A DNA stretch of 64,000 nt. It comes from Lentzea sp. NBRC 105346. GTDB taxonomy: Bacteria; Actinomycetota; Actinomycetes; Mycobacteriales; Pseudonocardiaceae. Positions within the stretch are counted from its first letter, which is position 1; each line of letters begins with the position of its first letter. Location of the stretch: contig NZ_BSTQ01000011.1 in NCBI RefSeq assembly GCF_030269605.1, positions 233,962 to 297,961 on the forward strand, in the 5' to 3' direction. Below are positions 18,852-31,085 of the stretch, piece by piece. Both the position numbers and the translations under genes were made by a program. A model generated the notes under the pieces. It saw nothing but the letters and a program-made list of their open reading frames with translations, did no database searches and was not told where the DNA came from.

Positions 18852-19262
18852 TCAGAGGTTCGGGAACCAGAGCTTGATCTCGCGCTCGGCGGACTCCGGC
18901 GAGTCCGAACCGTGGACCAGGTTGAACTGGACCTCGAGGCCGAAGTCGCCACGGATGGTGCCCGGCGTCGCCTTCTCGACCGGGTCGGTGCCACCGGCCA
19001 GCTGACGGAACGCGGCGATCGCGCGCGTGCCCTCGACGACCGCGGCGACCAGCGGGCCACCGGTGATGAACTCGACGAGGTCGTTGAAGAACGGCTTGCC
19101 GTCGTGCTCGGCGTAGTGCTGCTCGGCGGTGGCCTTGTCGACAGTGCGCAGCTCGAGGGCGGCCAGGGTCAGGCCCTTGCGCTCGATGCGGGCGATGACC
19201 TCGCCGACCAGGCCGCGGCTGACGCCGTCGGGCTTGACCAGGACCAGGGTGCGCTCAGACAC
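18852..19262 (-). CDS. ndk: Nucleoside diphosphate kinase
   Basis: A 136-residue enzyme that transfers the gamma phosphate between nucleoside di- and triphosphates. It has TLVLVKPDGV at the N-terminus and the active-site histidine in VHGSDSPESAEREIKLWF (about residue 117). The GTG at 19262 has AAGGAG nine bases upstream; an ATG at 19280 is also in frame. In mycobacteria ndk is next to DUF4233-folC-valS; here those genes start 14.3 kb away on the same strand. Confidence 0.97.
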   Translation of the reverse strand: MSERTLVLVKPDGVSRGLVGEVIARIERKGLTLAALELRTVDKATAEQHYAEHDGKPFFNDLVEFITGGPLVAAVVEGTRAIAAFRQLAGGTDPVEKATPGTIRGDFGLEVQFNLVHGSDSPESAEREIKLWFPNL

Positions 19263-19382
19263 GACGGTCTGCTCCTTCATGCGAATGGGAATTGGCACCA
19301 GGGTAGCCAACCGAAATCGCCTGCAACCTCCGGCTCGGCCGACCGCATGGATAGGGGTGAGAACATCCCGAGAGGAGCCGTA

Positions 19383-19715
19383 GTGCGCAAGCGAGTAGCA
19401 GTGGTGGCCGGAGTCGTCGCCGGAGTGGTCACGGTCGGCGGGGTGATCGCGGCGATCGTGCCCGCGTTCGCGGGTGGTGGCGGGGACGAGGCACCGGTCG
19501 TTCCGACCTCCAGCAGCGCGGTTCCGCTGCCCACGACGCCGCCGGTGTCGAGCAGTCCGGCCGAGCCACCGATGACGACACCCCTGCCGACCTCGTCGCA
19601 TCCGGGCGAGCCGTCGTCGAGTGTGCCGGTTCCGCCGATGACGACGCCGCCGATCTCATACCCTCCGACCACGCCGTCACCGTCGAGCCTGCCGGCGACG
19701 CCGACCACCAAGTGA
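19383..19715 (+). CDS. Secreted or membrane-anchored Pro/Ser/Thr-rich protein
   Basis: A 110-residue protein starting at a GTG with AGAGGAG upstream. The N-terminus RKRVAVVAGVVAGVVTVGGVIAAI is a signal peptide or anchor. The rest is low-complexity Pro/Ser/Thr (SSSVPVPPMTTPP and similar), like the tail of the anti-sigma-like protein two genes on. The sigma gene follows after 19 bases, so it may be in the same transcript. No known domain is visible; it is probably exposed outside the membrane. Confidence 0.7.
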   Translation: MRKRVAVVAGVVAGVVTVGGVIAAIVPAFAGGGGDEAPVVPTSSSAVPLPTTPPVSSSPAEPPMTTPLPTSSHPGEPSSSVPVPPMTTPPISYPPTTPSPSSLPATPTTK

Positions 19716-19734
19716 CCTGGGGACCACCGACGCG

Positions 19735-20247
19735 GTGACCGATCTGACCTGGAACGCCGAGTTCACCGACCACTTCGACCGGTGCGCGGACAAGATGCGG
19801 TTCACCGCATACCTGCTCGCCGGGAACTGGCATGAGGCCGAGGACGTGGTTCAGGCGGCTTTCCTGAAGCTGTACCTCGCCGGGCCGAAGCTGGCCCGGC
19901 GAGACGGCCTCGACGCCTACCTGCGGCAGATCGTCGTGCGGACGTTCCTCTCCGAGCGCAGACGGGTCCGCTGGCGCCGGGAGAAGCTCACCGCGGAGCT
20001 GCCCGAAATGCCGCAGGGGCACGAGTTCAGCCCCGATCGGCTCGTGCTGTGGAACGCGCTGGGCAGCGTGCCCGCGAAACAACGGGCGGTGCTCGTGCTG
20101 CGCTACTGGCACGACCTCAGCGTCGAGGAGACCGCGGAGGCGCTGGGCTGCTCGACCGGCAACGTCAAGAGCCAGGCCAGCCGCGGTCTCACGGCGCTGA
20201 AACGCAGGCTGGGCCCCGAGTTCGGCGAACTTCGTCTGGAGGTGTGA
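19735..20247 (+). CDS. ECF RNA polymerase sigma factor (SigE family of actinobacteria)
   Basis: A 170-residue group IV sigma factor. Region 2 spans about residues 15-80 (AEDVVQAAFLKLY). Region 4 is about 105-160, with helix-turn-helix ETAEALGCSTGNVKSQASRGLTALK. It has the Trp-containing spacing of the short SigE-like ECF group that does not always have a classical anti-sigma factor. The start is GTG. The downstream membrane protein starts one base after the stop and is the likely partner. The target promoters are unknown. Confidence 0.9.
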   Translation: MTDLTWNAEFTDHFDRCADKMRFTAYLLAGNWHEAEDVVQAAFLKLYLAGPKLARRDGLDAYLRQIVVRTFLSERRRVRWRREKLTAELPEMPQGHEFSPDRLVLWNALGSVPAKQRAVLVLRYWHDLSVEETAEALGCSTGNVKSQASRGLTALKRRLGPEFGELRLEV

Positions 20248-20248
20248 C

Positions 20249-20635
20249 ATGGTGCGCGAGGACGACCTGAGGGCGACCTTCCACGCCCTGCACGCCCAGG
20301 GCACGCCGGCCCGGCCCTTCGCGGCCGCCGACATCATCCGCGAGGGCGCGAAACGACGCCGCGCGCACCGGGTCTGGGCGGTCGCGGGCACCGGTCTCGC
20401 GACGGCGGCCGCCGTGGTCGCCGCGTTGCTGGTGCTACCGGCCAAAGAGCCCGCGCCGCAACAGATTCAGCCCGCCGACCGACCGACGGTAGGCACGACG
20501 ACCGGGCCGCCGAGCAGCTCGTGGAACCCCAGCACCAGCCCGCCGCTTCCGCCGCAGACCTCCGCGCCGTCGTCGAGCGTGCCACCGATGTCGAACCCGA
20601 TCCCCACCGCGCCGAGCACGACCTCGTCGAGCTGA
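20249..20635 (+). CDS. Putative anti-sigma or sigma-associated membrane protein
   Basis: A 128-residue protein with a cytoplasmic N-terminus (residues 1-41, including DDLRATFHALHAQG, a shape seen in partners of SigE-type ECF factors), one membrane helix (about 43-62, WAVAGTGLATAAAVVAALLV) and an outer Pro/Ser/Thr-rich tail. No zinc-binding HxxxCxxC motif is present, so it is not a ZAS-type anti-sigma factor. Overlap with the sigma gene argues for function as a pair. The stop abuts that of the convergent cupin gene with no terminator between. Confidence 0.7.
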   Translation: MVREDDLRATFHALHAQGTPARPFAAADIIREGAKRRRAHRVWAVAGTGLATAAAVVAALLVLPAKEPAPQQIQPADRPTVGTTTGPPSSSWNPSTSPPLPPQTSAPSSSVPPMSNPIPTAPSTTSSS

Positions 20636-21127
20636 TCAGGTCCAGAACGTGTCGTGCCGCAGGTAGAAGTCGAGCATCTCCTCCTCCGACGGCTTGCGGC
20701 CGCTGAGACCGATCTGCGCGAGTCCCTCGAAGTAGCCCTCGCGCGGCGCGCCGGGTGTGAAGAGGATCAGCATGGACGCGGGTTCACCGGACTCGTTGCG
20801 GAACGCGTGGATCCCGCCCTCCGGCACGAACAGGAAGTCGCCCGCCCGGCCGTCGATCCACTTGGACCCGTCGTAGAGCCGCATCGTCCCGGAGATCACG
20901 AAGAACGACTCGGTGATCGCCCGATGGAAGTGCGGCTTGGGCCCGGTCGGCTCCGGGCCGGTGTCCCAGCGGTACAGACCGAAGTGGCCGTTGGTGGACT
21001 TTCCCGTTGCCAGGTAATGGGTTTCGACACCGGACTTGGTCCTGAGTTCCGGTTCGTGGGTCACCGGGCGGAACGACGCGGTGACCTCGCCGTTCTCACC
21101 CAGGTAAACGGGCTCCGGGTAGGACAT
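20636..21127 (-). CDS. Cupin domain protein
   Basis: A 163-residue single-domain cupin. The first cupin motif is PKPHFHRAITESFFVISGTMRLYDG, with the two His and Glu expected to bind metal; the second motif is PEGGIHAFRNESGEPASMLILF. The ATG at 21127 has GGGGG upstream; further in-frame starts lack one. Cupins of this kind are oxygenases, isomerases or sensors; the substrate is not evident. It diverges from the membrane protein gene at 21153. Confidence 0.85.
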   Translation of the reverse strand: MSYPEPVYLGENGEVTASFRPVTHEPELRTKSGVETHYLATGKSTNGHFGLYRWDTGPEPTGPKPHFHRAITESFFVISGTMRLYDGSKWIDGRAGDFLFVPEGGIHAFRNESGEPASMLILFTPGAPREGYFEGLAQIGLSGRKPSEEEMLDFYLRHDTFWT

Positions 21128-21152
21128 GGATCCCCCTGTCATAGTCGAGACC

Positions 21153-21794
21153 GTGAGCAACAACGAGCATGCCTCACCCCACGCGCTCTCCGCGCTGACC
21201 GGAGCCGCCGTCCTCTTCGTGCTGCTGCGCTTGTTCTCGGTGGCGCACTACGACTGGCACACGGCGTTCGCCTTGCTGCACACACTCGAGCTGGACGACG
21301 CGCCGGGCCTGTTCCTCGGCACGTTCATGGCGGACTCGCGGATCAGCGGCGTGCTGCTGATGGTGCTGCCGCCGGTGCTGTTGTTCTTCTACGTTCGCAC
21401 GCGCGACGACCCGAAGCGCGCCCGCGCCGCGACGTTGCTCGGGCTCGTGGTGGCCGTGGCGATGCTCGTGTCTCACACGATCAGCTACCACCGCTGGTGG
21501 CTGCCCGCCGGCGCGGCGGTGATCGCGGCCGGGTTGTTGTTCGTCAAGAAGGAGCCGGTGCACTTCGTGCTGCGCTGGTTCGCCTGGCTGATGAGCGGCG
21601 CGGCGCTCGTGGTCGCCGCGATCGTGACGACGCCTTGGGTGCCGTTGGAACGCATCGAGACCAAGACCGGCACCCACGAGTACTACGTGATGGAGACCAG
21701 CCCCGGATTCCTGAAGGTCATCGGCGCGCAGGACCACAAGTTCGCGATCCTGCGCGCCGATGACGTCCTCTCCCGGACCGAACTAGTGCACTAG
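21153..21794 (+). CDS. Polytopic membrane protein of unknown function
   Basis: A 213-residue protein from the GTG at 21153 (an ATG at 21126 would overlap the divergent cupin gene). There are about five hydrophobic segments (ALTGAAVLFVLLRLFS, GVLLMVLPPVLLFFYV, AATLLGLVVAVAMLVSH, GAAVIAAGLLFV, GAALVVAAIVTTPW), then a soluble tail of about 45 residues. I do not recognise the family. Its 3' end overlaps the convergent MFS gene by 12 bases. Confidence 0.7.
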   Translation: MSNNEHASPHALSALTGAAVLFVLLRLFSVAHYDWHTAFALLHTLELDDAPGLFLGTFMADSRISGVLLMVLPPVLLFFYVRTRDDPKRARAATLLGLVVAVAMLVSHTISYHRWWLPAGAAVIAAGLLFVKKEPVHFVLRWFAWLMSGAALVVAAIVTTPWVPLERIETKTGTHEYYVMETSPGFLKVIGAQDHKFAILRADDVLSRTELVH

Positions 21795-23219
21795 CACCGG
21801 TGCGGCCTCCCCCTCCGCGCGGACCGGGGCAGGACGCATCACGACCACCGCCAGCACGAGCGCGACGGCGACGAGCGCGGAGCTGATCCAGAACGCCAGG
21901 TGGTAGCCGGACAGCAACGCCTCCGCCTGCGGCACACCCGCCGCCAGCTGCGCTGACGTGCGCGACGCCGACGTGGTCGCCAGCACGGCGAGGCCCAGCG
22001 CGCCACCCACCTGCGCGGTGGTCTGCGCGAGACCGCCCGCGAGACCGGCGTCCTCGGCCGTCGCGTCCGACATGACCAGCGTCATCAACGCCGGGAAGCA
22101 CAGCCCCATGCCGACGCCGAGCGGCAGCATCACCGGCAGCAGGTTCGCGACGTACGTGCCGTCGACCGGCGCCTGCGTGAAGACCAGCAGTCCGCCCAGA
22201 GCGAGCAGCATGCCGACGATCAACATGTTGCGCTCGCCGAACCGGGTGTTGAGCTTGGCCGCGAGGCTGAACGAGAACGCGCCGATCGCGACCGCCACCG
22301 GCAGGAACGCCAGGCCGATCTGCAGCGCGTCGTAGTGCAGCAGCAGCTGCATGTAGAGCGTGCCCAGGAAGAACATGCCGAACATGCCCGCGATCATCAG
22401 GATCTGCACGATGTTCGCGCCGGTCACGTTGCGGGACTTGAAGATCCGCAGCGGCAGCAACGGCTTCTCGGCCCGGTGCTGGCGTACGACGAACGACACG
22501 AGCAGCGCCGCGGCGACCGCGCCGAGGCCCAGCGTGTGCACCGAACCCCAGCCGTACTGCTCCGCCTTGACGATCGTGTACACGCCGAGCATCACCGACG
22601 ACACGATCAGGCCGGCGCCGAGGACGTCCGCGCCCTCCTTGAGCCCGATGCCCTTGGAGTCCGGCACGAGCCGCAACGCGGCGACGACCGCCACCACGCC
22701 GATCGGGACGTTCACGAAGAAGATCCAGTGCCAGTTGATGGCCTGGGTGAGCACACCGCCGAGCAGCAGCCCGATCGACGCACCGGCCGCGGCCACGAAG
22801 CTGAAGACACCCATCGCCCGCCGCTGCTCGTCGGGCTTCGGGAACATCGTGAAGATCATGCCGAGCGTCACGGACGTCGCCAGCGCGCCACCGGCGCCCT
22901 GCAGGAACCGCGACACGATCAGCATCGCGGGCGTGAACGACACACCGCACAGCATCGAGGCGGCGGTGAACGCCACCAGGCCGATCAGGAACACCTTCTT
23001 GTGACCGATCAGGTCACCCAAACGTCCGGCGAGCAGCAGCAGGCCTCCGAACGCGATCAGGTACGCGTTCACCACCCAGGCCAGCCCGGCGGGCGTGAAC
23101 TCGAGGTCGGTCTGGATCGCCGGCAACGCCACGTTCACGATCGTCTGGTCCAGGACGATCATCAACATCCCGGCGCACAGCACGACCAACGCGTACCAGC
23201 GCGAGTCGGTCTTCGTCAT
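21783..23219 (-). CDS. MFS multidrug efflux transporter (DHA2, EmrB/QacA type)
   Basis: A 478-residue protein with fourteen predicted helices, the DHA2 hallmark. Motif A is GRLGDLIGHKK, helix 1 contains the acidic motif LDQTIVNVALPAI (motif D1), and motif C is about AAAGASIGLLLGG. It exports drugs or toxic compounds using the proton gradient. The ATG at 23219 has a GGGGGACC site. marR lies 430 bases upstream on the same strand and probably represses it; a candidate operator is at 23259-23282. Confidence 0.93.
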   Translation of the reverse strand: MTKTDSRWYALVVLCAGMLMIVLDQTIVNVALPAIQTDLEFTPAGLAWVVNAYLIAFGGLLLLAGRLGDLIGHKKVFLIGLVAFTAASMLCGVSFTPAMLIVSRFLQGAGGALATSVTLGMIFTMFPKPDEQRRAMGVFSFVAAAGASIGLLLGGVLTQAINWHWIFFVNVPIGVVAVVAALRLVPDSKGIGLKEGADVLGAGLIVSSVMLGVYTIVKAEQYGWGSVHTLGLGAVAAALLVSFVVRQHRAEKPLLPLRIFKSRNVTGANIVQILMIAGMFGMFFLGTLYMQLLLHYDALQIGLAFLPVAVAIGAFSFSLAAKLNTRFGERNMLIVGMLLALGGLLVFTQAPVDGTYVANLLPVMLPLGVGMGLCFPALMTLVMSDATAEDAGLAGGLAQTTAQVGGALGLAVLATTSASRTSAQLAAGVPQAEALLSGYHLAFWISSALVAVALVLAVVVMRPAPVRAEGEAAPVLVH

Positions 23220-23258
23220 CGGTCCCCCATGGTCCGCTTCCATGGGTACGACCGTAGC

Positions 23259-23282
23259 AGATAGTTTTTTACGGGACTATCT
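23259..23282. promoter_or_regulatory. Candidate MarR operator upstream of the MFS gene
   Basis: AGATAGT (23259-23265) and ACTATCT (23276-23282) form an inverted repeat around ten bases. The core TAGT-N10-ACTAT recurs with the same spacing at 24149-24167 upstream of marR. The region is unusually AT-rich for this genome. Confidence 0.5.
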
Positions 23283-23290
23283 ATTAACCA

Positions 23291-23665
23291 ACTTCACGCC
23301 GGAGATGCGGCGGCTTCTCGCAGCGGGTCAGCTCCGGAAACCGGCCCTCAACCAGGCAACTCACTGAGCGCCGCGTCGTAGACCTGCGTCACGACTTCGT
23401 CCGCTTTGGCGAGCCGCAGTGCACGCCGCCCCGAGGGCTTCTCGCACTGCGTCAGCTCCGCGAACCGCGGCCCTCAACCAGCATGGTCAGCGCCTTGAGT
23501 AGCCCACCCCGTTGCTCTGACACCCATTACCCAACCGCATGCCGGAGGGCCCGGCGCCCCGGCGGCTTCTCGCACGGCGTCAACTCCGCAAACCGGCCGT
23601 CGACCAACCTGGTCAGCACCTTGAGCAGCCCACCCGTTGCTCTGACACCTATCAGCCAACTGCAT
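23291..23665. repeat. Decayed tandem copies of the marR 3' end
   Basis: Three degenerate copies of the last part of marR follow the gene head to tail with a period of about 125 bp. GGCTTCTCGCA recurs at 23312, 23436, 23564 and, in the intact gene, at 23689. The outermost copy also carries a later part of the gene (CGTCGTAGACCTGCGTCACG and on to TTGGCGAG) after an internal deletion. None has a start. The 432-bp gap between marR and the MFS gene holds nothing else except the operator. Confidence 0.8.
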
Positions 23666-24134
23666 GCCGCAGTGCACGCCGCCTCGGCGGCTTCTCGCAC
23701 GGCGTCAGCTCCGCGAACCGGCCGTCGACCAGCCTGGTCAGCGCCTTGAGCAGCCCATCGCGTTCGTCTTCCGGCAACTCGCCGAGCACTTCGTCGTAAA
23801 CCTGCGCCACAACCTGGTCCGCCTTGGCGAGCATCTCCCGGCCGGCCTGCGTGACCTCGATGACGCGCGCCCGGCGGTCGGTCGGCGACAGCCTGCGCTC
23901 CGCCAGTCCTGCCTTCTCGAGCGCGTCCATGGTCACGACCATCGTGGTCTTGTCCATGTTCGACAGGTCGGCGAGCTCGGTCTGCGTGCGACCGGCGTCC
24001 ACCGCGCTGGACAGGACGCAACGGCCTCGCGGCGTCAGACCGATTTCCGCCAGCTTGGCGGTCAGCTCGGTCTCCAGCGCGTAGCTGGCCTGATGCAGCA
24101 GCATCATGAGGTCGGTGCACTTCGGCGTGCTCAT
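23652..24134 (-). CDS. MarR family transcriptional regulator
   Basis: A 160-residue winged-helix regulator from the ATG at 24134 (a GTG at 24143 is also in frame). The recognition region is TQTELADLSNMDKTTMVVTMDALEKAGL and the wing is ERRLSPTDRRARVIEVT. It probably represses the MFS pump and itself, with release by a phenolic or drug ligand, as known for the family. The C-terminal residues (CEKPPRRRALRHAVG) are encoded by the segment that is repeated downstream, so the tail may be a product of the duplication. Confidence 0.92.
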   Translation of the reverse strand: MSTPKCTDLMMLLHQASYALETELTAKLAEIGLTPRGRCVLSSAVDAGRTQTELADLSNMDKTTMVVTMDALEKAGLAERRLSPTDRRARVIEVTQAGREMLAKADQVVAQVYDEVLGELPEDERDGLLKALTRLVDGRFAELTPCEKPPRRRALRHAVG

Positions 24135-24148
24135 GTCACCCACTGTAC

Positions 24149-24167
24149 TAGTCCGCTGCGAAACTAT
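24149..24167. promoter_or_regulatory. Candidate MarR operator upstream of marR
   Basis: TAGT (24149-24152), ten bases, then ACTAT (24163-24167), the same arrangement as in front of the MFS gene. It lies 15 bases upstream of the marR start, fitting autorepression. Confidence 0.45.
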
Positions 24168-24288
24168 TTGTCTACGGAACGATCAGTGATGGTGGCTGCA
24201 CCAAGCCGACAAAGGGGCGTTGAACGGACCTGCCAGGCGGCCGTAAGACGGCACCTGACGCGACGCCTGAGCGTTCCGGGCGAGCGGG

Positions 24289-24708
24289 CTACGGGACGAT
24301 CAGCTCGACGGTCGGGAAGTACGTGCGGTACCGCGCCTCGTCCCTGGTCAACAGGCGCAGCTTCATCACGGCGGCGTGCGCCCCGATGAAGAAGTCCGGC
24401 AGCGGAGCGGTCTTGACACCTCCCCGCTGCCGGTAGTCGCGGTAACACTTGCCTGCCAAAAACGCCGCCGGCCAAGGCAGCGCGGACCGGACGAAGTAGT
24501 CGGGGTTGAGCGCTTCCTCCACGTCCTCCATCCGGGAGAACCGATAGGAAACTTCGGCGTAGATCACGTGGTTGACGACGAGCGGACCACGGTCCCCCGC
24601 CTCGGCCAGCGCTTCGAGCGACCACTTCTTCCAGACGGGATCCTCGGTCAGCAGGTCAAGGATCACGTTCGAGTCGACCATGGTGCCGCGCACAGATTCA
24701 CTCGCCAC
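24289..24708 (-). CDS. vapC: PIN domain ribonuclease toxin (VapC type)
   Basis: A 139-residue PIN nuclease. The acidic residues expected to bind Mg are visible: Asp in VDSNVILDLL, Glu in VIYAEVSYRF, and Asp in LPDFFIGAHA and LLTRDEARY. VapC toxins cleave tRNA or rRNA. The GTG at 24708 overlaps the antitoxin gene by 11 bases; an ATG at 24681 would give MVDSN and is equally plausible. Confidence 0.9.
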   Translation of the reverse strand: MASESVRGTMVDSNVILDLLTEDPVWKKWSLEALAEAGDRGPLVVNHVIYAEVSYRFSRMEDVEEALNPDYFVRSALPWPAAFLAGKCYRDYRQRGGVKTAPLPDFFIGAHAAVMKLRLLTRDEARYRTYFPTVELIVP

Positions 24709-24955
24709 GCGTCAGCGCCATGATCTCGTCGGTCGTCATCTTCACGTCCCCCTTGCCGAGCAGGGACTCCGCCACCCGCCGGCCGTGGCTCATTTCGCCC
24801 AGGTCGACCTTCACGATGGTTGCCGTGTGATGGGCGACGTCGACGTGAAACCGCACCGCGTCACCAGGGCGGATGCCCAACTGTTCGCGCACCTCGAGCG
24901 GGATCGTCACCTGTCCCTTCGTCGTCACCTTCATAGCCGGAAGAGTGTCTGTCAT
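24698..24955 (-). CDS. vapB: AbrB/MazE-type antitoxin (VapB type)
   Basis: An 85-residue protein with a swapped-hairpin DNA-binding domain (MKVTTKGQVTIPLEVREQLGIRPGD, about residues 8-32) and a C-terminal tail that would wrap the toxin. It overlaps vapC, the standard operon order. The perfect palindrome ending three bases before its start codon is the likely autoregulatory operator. Confidence 0.92.
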   Translation of the reverse strand: MTDTLPAMKVTTKGQVTIPLEVREQLGIRPGDAVRFHVDVAHHTATIVKVDLGEMSHGRRVAESLLGKGDVKMTTDEIMALTRGE

Positions 24956-24958
24956 GCG

Positions 24959-24986
24959 GTAAGAGTAATACCGGTATTACTCTTAC
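24959..24986. promoter_or_regulatory. Perfect 28-bp palindrome, VapBC operator
   Basis: The inner 20 bases are GAGTAATACCGGTATTACTC, extended by GTAA and TTAC on the outside. It fills the space between the pullulanase stop (24987) and the vapB start (24955). AbrB-type antitoxins bind such palindromes with their toxins. It might also form a stem-loop ending the pullulanase message. Confidence 0.7.
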
Positions 24987-30395
<5,409 letters not shown>

Positions 30396-30418
30396 CGCGA
30401 CCTCCTTGTCGCAACTTC

Positions 30419-30489
30419 TTGCAGGGTGGCTGCACGAAACCACGACAAAGGCGAGCTAACAAGAGTCAAGTGGCTGCAAAACCTTGCAG
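30419..30489. promoter_or_regulatory. Two LacI-type (MalR-like) operator candidates
   Basis: CTGCAAAACCTTGCAG (30474-30489) is a palindrome with a four-base centre; TTGCAG-N5-CTGCA (30419-30434) is a looser inverted repeat. Both lie upstream of the amylase-pullulanase start. Motifs with TTGCAG and CTGCAA half-sites are known operators of the maltose/amylase repressor in Streptomyces. No regulator gene of that family is in the window. Confidence 0.5.
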
Positions 30490-30491
30490 GT

Positions 30492-31076
30492 TCAGCCGAA
30501 TGCGGGTAGCGCGGCGAACCGCGGGTCCACCTGCGCCGTCGCGGCGGCGTGGCGCGCCCATGCCCGCACGCGCGACAGCGGATGCCCGGTGAACTGCGCG
30601 TCGAACTGCGGGTCGTCGCCGCGGTGGAAGGGCAGTCGCCCCTGCGACTCGGGCGCGTAGGGGTGCGGGATGAACCATCCGTCGTGCCCGAGCTGCGCCA
30701 TCAGCATCGCCTCGCGCACTCCGGTCGTGCCCTGCTCGGTCGCCTGGCACTTCAGCACGGCACTGCACGTGGCCTTGGGCAGCGTGAAGGAGGCGATGAA
30801 CGCCTGTCCCGACGGCTGGCTCGGGATGGGCAGCTTCACCACCTGGTAGAGCGCCTGCAGCCCGCCGAACGGCACGACGTGCGCCTCGATCAGGCAGCCG
30901 ACCTCGCCGGTGATCACGGCGAGGTCGTGCCGCAGCCGGGTCAGGTCCTCCAGCGGCGCGGGCAGGTCCGGCACCAGGTCGAAGTACGTCAGGCTGACCT
31001 GGTCGCCGGTCGCCGGGTGGTACCAACTGTGCTGCTCGTGCTGCTGGAAGCCGGTGCTGTCGAACGTGATGGGCAC
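30492..31076 (-). CDS. Conserved hypothetical protein
   Basis: A 194-residue soluble protein of about equal acidic and basic content, with no signal peptide or membrane segment. Features include GDQVSLTYFDLVPDLPAPL, a long middle strand region and RAWARHAAATAQVDPRF near the end. I do not recognise a domain; such proteins are annotated only as hypothetical in actinomycetes. It lies between phoD and the amylase gene on the same strand, nine bases after phoD, so it may share its transcript. Confidence 0.75.
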   Translation of the reverse strand: MPITFDSTGFQQHEQHSWYHPATGDQVSLTYFDLVPDLPAPLEDLTRLRHDLAVITGEVGCLIEAHVVPFGGLQALYQVVKLPIPSQPSGQAFIASFTLPKATCSAVLKCQATEQGTTGVREAMLMAQLGHDGWFIPHPYAPESQGRLPFHRGDDPQFDAQFTGHPLSRVRAWARHAAATAQVDPRFAALPAFG

Positions 31077-31085
31077 ATAGGCACC

